The notes below the pieces were generated by a model, which worked only from the letters and a program-made list of their open reading frames with translations, made no database searches and had not been told where the DNA came from. A DNA stretch of 64,000 nt from Chiridota heheva (Eukaryota; Echinodermata; Holothuroidea; Apodida; Chiridotidae), in assembly GCA_020152595.1 (NCBI GenBank), contig JAIGNY010001849.1:181501-245500 (forward strand), given 5' to 3'. A program made the translations under genes and the position numbers. The first letter of the stretch is position 1; every line of letters starts with the position of its first letter. Below, in pieces: positions 21,996 to 32,945 of the stretch.

Positions 21996-24015
21996 TAATT
22001 TTGGAAAGGACAAGGATTGTTTTTACAAAAGGGTGACATGTTAAATGTCAGCTGTCACATACTTGCACATTCATGTTCACTTTAGTAATTGCATTTATTC
22101 TGTAAACAACATTTGTTTTCTTAATTTATACCATACTATTCAATCAATTAAATTATGCTACTGTACAGAGGAATGTAGCCTGGCATTTGGGGGCTGAGGT
22201 GAAAGCTGAATTAAAAATGTTACGACCAAAATACTCATTCTATGGTGAAAACTTCTAATCCTAATTTACCTTAAGATTTTTTAGATGTTTTGGATAAAAA
22301 ATTTAAGGGGCAAGGGGTAAATGCCACCATGGCTACATGTCTTCTTTGGATTCTATATCCTGATCATGCAAAACACCAAAATTGTATCTTTTGTTTGGTG
22401 ATTTTTTTTACCATCTTAACATTGATTTAGTGATTTTTGCTTCCCCACTGTTGACTTTGCCCCCCCCCCCCCCAACTTTCAGTAGGCAAATCCCACCAAT
22501 GACACCACGTGTGTCAATGTTTGGAGGGATATAGAGGTAAAAATGTGTATCTTATAAATGAACCAGATAACTGTACCAAGTGCCCTATATCATAATTTTA
22601 ATTGATAAAGTTGTTCCAGCTTCCAAGCTTTTATGGATTCATTTATCCAGGAGATATATTAGATCCACGGGTGTCGAAAGGAACTCGGGGAAGTGGAAAA
22701 AAATCAAATGAGGGCACTTTTTTTACAATAATTGAGGGGCACTTTTCATTTTCATAAAGGGGCACTTTAGTCAGTTTTCAAAGAAGTACATGGGGCACGT
22801 GCCCCCTGGCTCCCAGTTCCTACCTATATGGTTTGAGAATAGGTGGGATTTGTGCGAGCCAGAGGGCACTTGCCCCACCTCCATTTTCTTCTAAATATAT
22901 ACTTTTGTATGGGAACATTTTGGATTTTAGCATGATTGTGTGAACCCCCCTCCCCCCCCTCCCCTACCCCACACACACCTTTGATTTTTCCCACATTCAG
23001 TAGGCAAATCCTGCCTATTAGATTGAGATTAGGTAAAAGGCCTAAGTTTGAAAATTACTGCTTAGAAAATTATTGGCGCTATGTCCCCTCCCACCACAGC
23101 CCTCAGTGCCGCGGCCCGTGGTTAATGACATGCTTTAATTGTAATTGTGTCATAAATGTTTGTTACAACTTCAATGTACTATGTAGGATTTGTGAGTGAG
23201 TGGATTTCTATGTGTTTTCAAGCTTCAAGAATGACCTAGGATAATTTCAATTAACTTTCAAAAGAGCACCTCCTGCCTCGGTCTGCCCTCAACTTTCGAA
23301 AGGGCACCTCCTGCCCCTAATCGCCCCCTCCTGCCCCCCCCTTTTAATCTAGGGCAACTTTAAAATGGCACCTCCTGCCCCCTTCATCTAGGGCAAGGGG
23401 GCAGTGGCCCCTATTTCCCCCTAGGTTCTGACATCGCTGATTAGATCTTATTTTTCATGACATGGAGAGGCGGGGACATTATCCTAATTATCTCCTTCAG
23501 CAAATTTAATGTCCCAGATGTCCATCTATAAATAATAAAATAGTGTAATTAGAGTGAGTGAGATTGAAACTATTGTTTCATGGATGACAAGAACAAATTA
23601 AAAGACAAGAGAATTTCACATTCTTAACCAATTCTTAACCAATTCTTAGTAAGAATCTCAGGTATGACAGGTTGAGACATGCGAGCTATATTCTTTAGGG
23701 CATCTTTCATATCATTTTCAACAAAAAAATAGGACAGAACCTAATAGAATAATGTGACCTTTTTGTGAAGTCTCTTATTTGATCTGTGTAACTAGCATGC
23801 TGTTGTCAGCATTTGCCGTACCTTGTCCATAGACCTTTAAAATACTTTATATTTTCATCAAGAAAAAAATATTTTATCAGTTTCTGATAAACAAAATTCT
23901 TTTGTGACCCCCACATAGTGTATGCCCAAGGCACACAAAGGTAGTTACATAAAGTAAAGATGAACGACAGGGTTTGTTACCGGCCAGACATGATGGTCGA
24001 TAAAAAACCTCTCCA
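21996..24015. other. Diverged interspersed repeats, no gene seen
   Basis: Contains several short C-rich repeated motifs. 'gtaggcaaatcc' occurs at 22483 and 23001. 'ggggcactttt' type units occur at 22735-22800, with inverted relatives at 41440-41590. Three or four copies of 'gggcacctcctgccc' lie at 23265-23380. All are fragments of dispersed repeats. Confidence 0.5.
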
Positions 24016-24092
24016 CCACATTCCAGATAGCTGTTTGGTTTGGGGCAGAGCTGCCTAATCTGTGCCATCTTTGCTATTCTGTCATTTTCAGG
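24016..24092 (-). CDS. Possible cysteine-rich exon, unconfirmed
   Basis: Within a 95-codon open frame on the minus strand, the stretch QLCPKPNSYLECGGEVFYRP is reminiscent of trypsin-inhibitor-like (TIL) domains (CPxNSxYxxCG). A candidate acceptor 'cacagattag' precedes it and a candidate donor follows the SCLAG codons (GTAACA). The cysteine count of a full TIL domain is not met. It would lie inside the PAWR-like intron on the same strand, which is unusual. Boundaries are approximate. It may be a chance open frame. Confidence 0.15.
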
Positions 24093-24837
24093 TGTCAAAC
24101 AACATTCTTCAAAGAATTTTGAAAAGTGAATAACAACAATAACAATTTTCTCTGGAATAAACAATCTGTTATCATCAGTCAGTGATATAAATGTCTTGTC
24201 CTGAAAATAAGTTATTCTTATTTATTGCCTCCAAGTGTCTACACTAAATGTTATCATATTCTCTTTTGAAATAAAAAAAAAGGTGGGGGAGGGGGTCTAT
24301 AAAATATCACTTTCGAATACTCTATAAAATGATTGCAAAGAAACAATTCACAGGTACATACTACAATGTCATGAAATTTTCTAGGAAAACATGTGATATT
24401 GCATAAACTGATGAAGTCCATCAATGATTTTTTCATTTTGTTTATTTGTACTGACATGACTAAATAAGACAAGTTTTTGCAACATCTCAAAAGGACAAAA
24501 AACAGCTACTTGGACCAGGGATGAGTTATCTCTGCAGTGAATATACTATTACACATACAAACACAAATGATGCCTATGACTGCAGTAGAACCATTGGAAC
24601 AAGAGGGGTTCTGCTTCAGGATTTTTATGAACAAAAGGAGTCTCTACATTAAGCAGCATTTCATAGAATTTTGAGGTCCTCAAAAATGTAGGTACTATTT
24701 TAAGAAAGAAATGGACCTGAAAGTATGCTTAGTGTCTAAGGAAGCAAATCATTATCTGTAAGCTCCCAATTTAACCTAACGTTAATAAATGGTTCCCTCA
24801 TAAAAGGTGCTTCCTCAAAATCTGGGAAGTATTTTGT
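24093..24837. other. Unique stretch, no gene seen
   Basis: No supported exon or repeat. Confidence 0.4.
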
Positions 24838-25128
24838 CACTTGGGTAAGAGGCCCCACAACCCATACTACTGCTCTGTTACTTAGTCACACTTCAGACTT
24901 GGTCACTCAATTTGGGTAGTACTTCTGTCATTTAGGCAAGGGGCCCCATAGCCAGCTTTGTCACAGGGCCCGCAACCTATAGTGCTGCTTCATGCAGACT
25001 TGTTCACACTTCAAACTCGGTCACTCACTTTAGGTAGTATTTCTGTCACTTTAGCAAGCAGCCCCACACCCAACTTTGCCACATAGCCCCACAAACCATA
25101 ATGCTGCTCCAGACTTCATGGTCACACT
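24838..25128. repeat. ~120-bp tandem repeat, about 2.5 copies
   Basis: Shared landmarks repeat in order: 'cacttcagacttggtcactc', 'gggtagtacttctgtca', 'gccccatagcc(a/c)a', 'ctttg(t/c)cac' and 'ataatgctgctcc'. The copies are moderately diverged. The left border is approximate. Confidence 0.75.
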
Positions 25129-25335
25129 TCAGATGTGGTCACACTTGTGACATCATGGTCAAACTTGTGGCGTGGTCACACATGTAGCATGGTCACACTT
25201 GTGGCATGGTCACACTTGTGGCATGGTTACACTTGTGGCATGGCCACACTTGTGGCATAGTCACAGTTGTGGCATAGTCACACTTGTGGTGTGGTCACAC
25301 TTGTGACATGGTCACACTTGTGATTTGATCACACC
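25129..25335. repeat. 16-17-bp minisatellite, about 12 copies
   Basis: The unit is 'catggtcacacttgtgg'. The same 'ggtcacactt' core is present in the 120-bp units to the left, so the short array probably grew from one end of a long unit. It stops about 12 bp before the donor of the next exon. Confidence 0.92.
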
Positions 25336-25347
25336 AGAGATACTCAC

Positions 25348-25441
25348 ATCTTCTTCTTCAATATTTTCTCCCCTGAGGATGGCATCTCGTTTTGAATGTG
25401 ATTTTTCACCCTTCTTCTCTCCCCTTTCCTTTTTATGTCTC
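25348..25441 (-). CDS. PAWR/Par-4-like gene, internal coding exon
   Basis: 94 bp between acceptor 'ctttttcccaatgcag' and donor GTGAGT (minus strand). It starts with the last base of a split codon, then encodes 31 residues, RHKKERGEKKGEKSHSKRDA followed by ILRGENIEEED, and ends in phase 0, which matches the phase-0 start at 16740. The strongly basic and acidic composition and KRDAI resemble the vertebrate PAWR stretch QKERKREDAITQQN, which lies in the effector (SAC) region near a nuclear localisation signal. The preceding exon must end in phase 2 and was not found. Confidence 0.6.
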
Positions 25442-25837
25442 CTGCATTGGGAAAAAGAAAAAATATATATTATTAATGCAACCAAGCATGTATCATTATT
25501 GACTATAGATCTCACAATTATAGAGCTTCAAGCTACCTCATCATTTTTTAAGAGCAATTTCCTGTGCATTATATGAATAGGACTTGGGTGAGATGCCCTA
25601 ATTGCCATACATATAACATGTTGTATCTGCATCAAGTATTTTTAAAATCAACACTGACATTTCCGAGACTGGCAATGGGGGCATGAAGGGGGAAATTGCA
25701 CATGGGTCCTGGTCCTGATGTGTACACGTGAGGGGATCCATTACAATTGAAAAGAGAACAAAACTGACATGTCTGCTAAGTTCATTTAAAATTCCTTCTG
25801 AATGTTTCCAAATTATCAAACTTACAATTGATGAATA

Positions 25838-25912
25838 TAATATAGCCAATATCAATACAACATAGCCAATATCAATATGACATAGCCAATATCAATATAG
25901 AATAGCCAAGGG
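25838..25912. repeat. 22-bp repeat, 3-4 copies
   Basis: 'catagccaatatcaatat' with two or three further bases recurs from about 25843 to 25910. Confidence 0.88.
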
Positions 25913-26929
25913 AGAGCCATGGGAGCCACAACTCCCCCCCCCATTGCTGAGTGTTGATTTTTTATTGGTGGGGCAGCATCTTTAAAAATTACTGTAATGG
26001 GTATGCCTTTAAGTTTGTCTACTTTATATAGTGCAAAGGAGGTCGGCTCCCCCACCCCTTCCCCCCCCTCCCACAATTTCCCCCTACAATTTATGGCATG
26101 GTGCCTTAGACCTCCAGCCCTTACATGCATCCCTAGATTTTAAAATAGGCAGAAAATAGTTGACAGGGCATGTGCTCCACAATGTACATAACACATGTAT
26201 TCACTGCACAGTATTCATCAGAGGCATCAAGGGAATTCAAGTCCATGCCAACCTTCCGACTAATCATGACCATAGGTTGCATGGTGTGTTATTTTATATT
26301 TCTGCATGAACAATGGGAAAGTATGCTTTTGTAGAGTGACATATTGCTAGGTCTTTTCACCGGGCACCCTCCTGGTACTGGTAAAGTATCATTTCTATTT
26401 TAAGTAAAGTATCATTTCATCAAATCACAATGAAACAATTTCCCATCTTATCATATTGCTTATGATGCAATAAATGATGTGTAAGATGGATATGCAACTC
26501 AGGACATTTATGCTCTTCATGGCTTTGGGACTTATCATGCATGATGATGATATACACAAAACACTTAGGATGTTAAGATGCTGATGAACAGTGGTGTAGA
26601 TCCATACAGAAAAGTTTAGGGGAAGGGGGTAATTGCATACTTTTCTAAGTTAACTGTGCAAAAAAATGTTATGTAATAAGGGTTTACAAAAAAGTGAACC
26701 TTCCATCCCCCACCCCACCCTCTCCCCCGCCTTCAGGATCTACACCTATACTAATGAAGACCGAATACATGTAAATAAACAAAACAAAATGGTGAACAAT
26801 CCTCATTCATCACATTATAGGCCTATACAGTCCACAATCTGAACTATGTAGTTCACAATCACTCCTTCATGACTCATAACATTATGTGTTGAAATGAATC
26901 TCGTTTACAAGAACTAATCTTACAAAGCA
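25913..26929. other. Unique stretch, no gene seen
   Basis: C-rich runs at 25930 and 26060-26085. No exon or mobile element recognised. Confidence 0.4.
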
Positions 26930-27145
26930 ACTCTTACAATCCCACAAAGCAAGTCTTACAATCCCACAAAGCAAGTCTTAGAACCTTACAAAGCAACTCT
27001 TAGAACCTTACAAAGCAACTCTTAGAACCTTACAAAGCAACTCTGAGAACCTTACAAAGCAACTCTTAGAACCTTACAAAGCAACTCTTAGAACCTTACA
27101 AAGCAACTCTTAGAATCTTACAAAGCAACTGTTAGAATCTTACTT
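26930..27145. repeat. 22-bp minisatellite, about 10 copies
   Basis: The unit is 'ccttacaaagcaactcttag' plus 'aa'. The leftmost copies read 'atcccacaaagcaagtctta', the rest are nearly identical, so variants are segregated to the edge. Confidence 0.93.
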
Positions 27146-28744
27146 TAAACACATTCAAAACATTCTAAATAATGGATTATTTTTAAATGATCTAATTGAG
27201 CAGATTCCTAATTCATAATAAGGCTCAAAATTTCCAAATATTTTAATTCATCAAACCTTGATTAATTACAACCTTGAAAGATAGGTTTTTTGACTAATCT
27301 ATTCAGAATCTAAATCTCTTTCAAATAAAGTAAATGGGATGATAGCCCTCAAAACCAATAAACTTGTCACCTTTGTACTTAAGGCCAGTTAGTCACCACT
27401 TCTGAATATTTTCATCCAAGCTAGTTAATTTATCAGACAGTCCTGGGGCCACTTTCTCATGCTTTTTATAGCACAACACTGTACGTGACTTCACTGATCA
27501 AACCTTGAATCAAGATCAACAATGAAGTCTAATTAATAGTTTTATGCTCTAATACACCCTTCAGCGATGACACTTACTGACAAACTGGATGTTTTGTTGT
27601 GAAACACAAAAGATGAGCCACTTTAAATATATTATTAGACACATAACATAGAATGTCAACCTCCACTTATATGACCTTTCTGTTTAATTTAATTTAATTT
27701 TCTTTGTTAATCATTGTCAGGCTGTAATTTCATATTCCCTTTTCTGTCAGGCAGTGACCAACCGGTGCCTAGGTTACATTTATGTAGGACTGAGATTGAG
27801 TAACCTGCGGTCCCCATAAAGGTCTCATTCTTTCTACCTTTCTTTGACTGAACTGGGTGAAGCCCTGATACACAGCTACAGTACGTTAGAACATCATGTT
27901 CTTTTAAGTTTAAGATTTTAAGAATGCTGACTTTGCTGCACTTCAGGATAATTTGTCATTCCATTGGACTTCTTTGCTCTGTGACAAATAATCACCACTG
28001 TAATTACTCACAAAAAAACAAGCCTTGCTTCCAGTGTGGTATCTACCCCGTGACGCCCACACAGTAATCCCACATGTTACCGCTAGACTACATTGCGTTT
28101 GTCCTACTGTGAGGATTTGTTTTCATACTTAAATATCAGCATGAATAAAGAGGGGGTAGTTGCTCTTTTTGATTTCAATCGAAAGCATGTGAATTAGCTT
28201 TTCTTACGGTATATTTCGCATAGGTGAGTTGCATCGCGATCGAAAGCTTCCATTTCCCCCACATTTTGGTCTCAAAAAGGCTAAAAATCATAATATTTTG
28301 CATTTAACCGGTATTGATTGCATTGATGTCTTTAATAAGTTCCTCACAAGTTTTCAGGCAAAAGTAAGGTCTGGAAGTATGTCAAGCAAGTCTTTAAAGA
28401 AACAAAATATTTTTTTATTAAATTTTGTGCATTTTTTTAATATTTTCTCTATTTCAACCCATTAAAAAGTTACATTTTCTGAAAGAACTATTTGCGCTCT
28501 TTCAAATGATACATACCAGAATCACTGCTGTGGGCCTATTTGACGAAATAAAATCATTTTATGAAAAGTGCATGTCAAATCGGTCACGTCACGACAGCGT
28601 GGGAATTTAAAAGATAAACAGCTAAAATGGCAACTCCTTGGTGCAACCACAACCAACTATCTTTGTTTCAAATACTGAAAGTTAATGTTATGCCACACAA
28701 GATGCACAGAAGTTTGCTCAACTTTTAGTATTCAAGCTAAATAC
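27146..28744. other. Unique AT-rich stretch, no gene seen
   Basis: No tandem array and no supported exon. Open frames at 28.2-28.6 kb are AT-driven. Confidence 0.4.
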
Positions 28745-29040
28745 TGGGTGCCATCGCAAATCTAAACTCCTATACGCATCCTCCTGGGTGCCACTCCCAA
28801 TCCAAATACGCACCCCTCCCACTCTTCTCTTACAACTCCCCCTTCCCACTCCTATACGCACCCCCTCCCACTCCTATACGCACCCCCCTTCCCACTCCTA
28901 TACGCACCCCCTCCCACTCCTATACGCACTCCCACTCCCTCCCACCCTCCCACTATGCATGCCCCTCCCACATACCCCTATATGCACCCCTCCCACTCCT
29001 ATACGCACCCCTCCCACGCATGCACCCCTCCCACTCCACA
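28745..29040. repeat. ~20-bp C-rich minisatellite
   Basis: 'ccctcccactcctatacgca' and shortened forms recur about 12 times, with uneven spacing and near-unit insertions. The plus-strand open frame is a by-product. Confidence 0.88.
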
Positions 29041-29492
29041 TATCAAGACAGCACCTCCACATATCAAAACAAACATCTTATATGACTGGACTAAAAATAC
29101 AGAATTGCACCAATGATTAGAGGGTTACACATGCATCATAACTCAAATATTCTATGTATGTGTTTCTTCCATGGCTATATCACAAGATATCCTCCTGTAA
29201 GCTACAGATAACCTAAAAGCCTGAAATAATACTTCTAAATCACTTCTGCCAAACAATGCCACAGCCAACAAAAATGTTTCTCATAATTTCACTTCTGTGT
29301 TATTGAAAATTTATATCATTACTTCAAGAAAACATGATTTAATGCACACGTGATAAACTGCCTGTGTATTTGCTGAAGATACTTCACTCCCAAAATAAAA
29401 CATGCCAGAATAGCTAGGCTGGTTTACTGTATGAACACATTAATGTTTACATTTCAGTTTCAAACATAATTCAAAAGTGATATGTCTTAGAA
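29041..29492. other. Unique stretch, no gene seen
   Basis: No element or exon recognised. Confidence 0.4.
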
Positions 29493-30044
29493 ATGGAGGG
29501 GGTGATATCAATTGATGATGGCTTGTCTGCGCAGAAGATGAGGTACTTTGGGGTTGGGAACCTATTTATTAAACCCAAGCTTAGTACTCACTTATTCTTG
29601 AATAAGTGTCTCTGTCGTACTGAAGAGCAATTCTTAAGCTACATCGTCAACCAGGGATGCATGGCAGACAGCTTATTAAGGGGCATGTTTAAATTGTTAC
29701 CGCACTTTAAAAATCAAAGGGTGTCAATCCATAGTCATAGGTGGGAGGGGGGCGGGGGACATAATATGTTTGAAAAATTTTCTAACCCCGAGGTTCTAGC
29801 AGTTATAGACATTAGAGGATTAAGCAAGATCTCCGGTAATGTGCATGACCAAATTCATTTTCTTTGGCAGCGAAAGGATTCTCTTGGTCGCTGGATAAAT
29901 GAATTTCGGAAGAAAGCTGAATTTTCAAAAGTATACCAATACAAAGGGTGTAGCCAGGTTGTAACTTTTTTAAGGGGCGAATATGCCAACTGTTTAGGCT
30001 TTGTACATTCAGCGTGGGATCTAGGGGCCGTCAAAGAGCCCTAG
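29493..30044 (+). other. 183-codon open frame of unknown nature
   Basis: The longest open frame not made by a tandem repeat. It has no recognisable domain. Its last ~35 codons run through the dispersed 'gcgtgggatctaggggcc' repeat family, and a poly-G stretch (WEGGGGH) sits in the middle, both typical of chance frames in this DNA. A middle part (FEKFSNPEVLAVIDIRGL, QIHFLWQRKDSLGRW) looks more protein-like but matches nothing I know. It is not called a gene. Confidence 0.2.
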
Positions 30045-30075
30045 TGGGGTACAGGAGTAAAGCCCCTTTAAGCTA
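29940..30075. repeat. Dispersed 'gcgtggggtctaggggcc' family, fragment
   Basis: 'gggtgtagccaggttg', 'gcgtgggatctaggggcc' and 'ccctagtggggtacagg' correspond in order to copies at 33.0, 37.3 and 59.9 kb. The fragment overlaps the end of the 183-codon open frame. Confidence 0.6.
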
Positions 30076-30229
30076 TGCATTTTTGGTGGACTAGAGGGTG
30101 CCTAAAAATTGTCTAATATTGTATTTGATCATGCTATATATCAGATCAAAGTAAGATGTAAAATCATATTGAAAATGATAACCAGAAAACAAAAATGTTT
30201 AGTGGTTCCTTTCGTTATTGGTTGATTTT

Positions 30230-31240
30230 CAAGTTTTACATTAAACCCCACCTACTCATTGATATGTGACATCACCATTAATCTACAGACCATGGGACAT
30301 CAATGACATGAATGCAACTTATCATTCTTAAGATACCGTGTTTACAAGCTCTTTTTAGCAAAATCATGTTAAGCCCCGCCCACAACGCATATTGATGATT
30401 TTTCAACGTTTTAAAACCACAAACACATACACACTAGCTAACATCATAAATATATCAAATATGAAGAAAAAACTGGACAAGTGGTTGTTAAAAACAAGCA
30501 TTTCAAGATTTTACATTAAGCCCCGCCCACTAATTAATATAATTATAAAACAATAGGGCACATTTACAGAGTATGGCCTACCTAAACACAATGTGTCGTT
30601 CTGGAGATTTTGTGTTTATGAGCTATATACGAGCAAAATCACATTCAGTACCGCCCACAACGTATACTAATAAGGTTCAAATTTTTAAGACAATAAGCAT
30701 GTGGACACTACCTAACAATATTACTATGCCAAATATAAAACAAAATGGACAAGCAGTTGTTGAAATATGAACATTTATACATTTTTACATTAGGCCCCGC
30801 TAACTCATTAATATGAATGACATCACCGCCCAAATTAATAGGGTAACATCTGCAGACCATGCACTACTACCTGTGCATCACATATGACATAAATTCAACG
30901 TGTCGTTTTGGAGATTCCATGTTTACTAGCTCTATTTGGCAAAACCACAGTAAGTCCCACCCACTATGCATATCAATGATTCAACATTTTATACCATGAG
31001 CACGTGGACACTAGCTAACAACAGTATTAGACCAAATATGAAACAAAACGGTCAAATGGTTCTTAAAATACAAGCATTTCAAAAAAAACATATTAAGCCT
31101 CACCCGCTCATTACATGACATCAACAACAAAAGCAATAGGGTTTATCTTTGACCATGGGCTATCTGTGTACCACATATGACATAAATCCAAGGTACCGTT
31201 CTTGAGATATCATGTTTACAAACCAGAATTAACACACACA
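30230..31240 (-). repeat. ~1-kb dispersed element family, copy 3
   Basis: Subunits begin at about 30408, 30682 and 30986 with 'acacatacacactagctaac'-like sequence, 274 and 304 bp apart. 'aagccccgcccac' occurs at about 30371 and 30520. The head end reads 'ttcttgagatatcatgttta' and passes into the tetranucleotide tract at 31256, as in copy 1. Confidence 0.7.
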
Positions 31241-31245
31241 CAATA

Positions 31246-31500
31246 TGCATTGCATTGCATGCATGCATGCATGCATGCATGCATGCATGCATACATACAT
31301 ACATACATACATACATACATACATACATACATACATACATACATACATACATACATACATACATACATACATACGCGTGCGTATGCATACATACATATGT
31401 ACATACATACATACAAACAAACAAAACATACATACATACATACATACATGCATACATACATACGTATATACATACATACATACATACATACAAACAAACA
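31246..31500. repeat. Tetranucleotide tracts (GCAT)n and (ACAT)n
   Basis: About nine GCAT units (31256-31290) are followed by long (ACAT)n with interruptions (acgcgtgcgta, caaacaaacaaaac). This is the expanded version of the (GTAT)n tract in the head of the ~1-kb element. Six-frame open frames of MYVC or HTYI type are by-products. The LINE at 31500 starts immediately after. Confidence 0.95.
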
Positions 31501-31618
31501 AAACCTGGCCTGGATCTGGTCCCTAGCAACTATGGACTGGTATCAAAGCTGCCATTACTATCAAAAGTGCTGGAAAAGGCAGTTCTTTCACAGTTTAACA
31601 GCAGACCATTGCTGACCT

Positions 31619-31963
31619 GATTACCATTCTGCCTATCACAGCAGTTACAGTTGCAAGACTGCACTTGTGAAATTGATGAATGACATCTTGTGGAATATGG
31701 AGAACCAAAAGGTGACGCTTTTATTAGCTACCGACCTTAGCACGGCCTTCGATACCGTGGACCATGCCATTTTATTAAAGGTCCTGTTTGCAAAGTATGG
31801 TCTAAGGGGGAAGGCGTTGTACTGGTTCAAGAACTATTTACGACCTAGGGACTGTATTATCAATTTTGTTGAAAAGTATTCAAGTCACCATATGCTTGAA
31901 TTCACAGTCCACAAGGGAGCTGTACTTTGTACTCGAGTTATGCAAGTACACTGCAAGAGGTAA
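31619..31963 (+). pseudogene. Reverse transcriptase pseudogene, motif A part
   Basis: DYHSAYHSSYSCKTALVKLM continues into NDILWNMENQKVTLLLATDL and STAFDTVDHAILLKVL, then GLRGKALYWFKNYLRPRD. LSTAFDTVDH is RT motif A with the catalytic Asp retained. Around VHKGAVL the 'PQGS' motif is damaged and the frame is lost. The upstream part (31500-31618) is in another frame. Confidence 0.88.
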
Positions 31964-32589
31964 TTCCTGATGGAGTTGATCTACATGCTTTCGCAGATGA
32001 TGATACCTTTAAGTTGGCCTACAATCCTAATACTACATTATTACTCCATCCATATCCTTGAAAATCTGTGTACAGATATTAAACAATGGATAAACGCAAC
32101 AGGCTGAAAAAGAATTCATTTAAAACGGAGTTTGTTCAAGTGGGATCCAGAAGGCAAATATCAAAATGCAAAATTGATGTAATCAATATTAATAGGGATT
32201 ACGTTAGAAAATCAAATCAAATGAAAAACCTTAAAACTTGGGTAGATGGTCTCTCAAGAGACACATTGCAGAAAAATGTAAAATTGCAATGTGGGACATA
32301 TACAAAATCAAACAAATTCGCCAGTGCCTTGCCCCACACTAATGTCTGGGTAGTACTGTCACACATAGACTATCTAAATGCAATCTTTATAGGACTTTCA
32401 GAGTGTGAATTGAACAAACTTCAGAGGGTACAAAATATTGCAGCCAAAACAGTTCTGGACAAACAAAAATATCATAACAGTAAGGAATGCCTCAAAATCT
32501 TACACTGGCTTCCAGTCAAATTGAGAATCCAGCATAAGGTACTTACCTTAGTGTACAAGTGTGTAAATAACCAGACACCAATTACTTGA
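31945..32589 (+). pseudogene. Reverse transcriptase pseudogene, motif C and C-terminal part
   Basis: In a new frame, YASTLQEVIPDGVDLHAFAD contains FADD (motif C, here AFADDD) at about 31990-32010. After further breaks a 167-codon frame from 32086 carries KKNSFKTEFVQVGSRRQ, then SHIDYLNAIFIGLSECELNK, LQRVQNIAAKTVLDKQ and ILHWLPVKLRIQHKVLTLVY. These are the thumb and C-terminal signatures of CR1/L2-like elements in marine invertebrates. WNNLPDNIK near 32715 continues the homology beyond a stop. Confidence 0.88.
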
Positions 32590-32945
32590 AGGATCTATAT
32601 TATAATAGATGGAACACCAAGTCTACTACCTCATATAAACAGTTATTTGTACCATTTACCAAATGTAACATTTTTGCTGGTCGTTATTTCGGTGTAATGG
32701 GACCGACATGATGGAATAACCTACCAGATAATATTAAACTTGCTCAGTCGGTAAACGTTTTAAGCATCATTTCAAAACTTACCTTTCAATCAATTTTAGT
32801 GGTATCTCCTGTTTTGTTTGTTTTGTATGTGTTGGTCCCATTGCGCTGGGTTCTTGTTTTGTCATTGTGTTGATGTTTTATTTGTTAAGCACCCTGAAGA
32901 TTGCCAGATCGAAGTGTGCACTATATAAATTTATGGATTAGGATT

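Larger units (their letters stand above)
31500..32945 (+). mobile_element. CR1/L2-like non-LTR retrotransposon, 5'-truncated and decayed
   Basis: The copy begins inside the RT (PSNYGLVSKLPLLSKVLEKA at about 31530) and runs to the 3' UTR end 'gtgcactataaaatt'-like 'gcactatataaatttatgg' near 32930. The RT coding sequence is broken by frameshifts and stops near 31615, 31930, 31960 and 32100. The 3' end is followed by 'attacatacatacatac', the same tetranucleotide as at the 5' side, so it sits in the ACAT tract. No intact ORF and no endonuclease remain. Confidence 0.88.

Noticed and set aside
26930..27145. CRISPR-like array
   Set aside because: This and the other arrays have no unique spacers between repeats. 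They are eukaryotic minisatellites.
31143..31620. Cys/Tyr/His-rich repeat proteins
   Set aside because: They are translations of the (ACAT)n tract in every frame.
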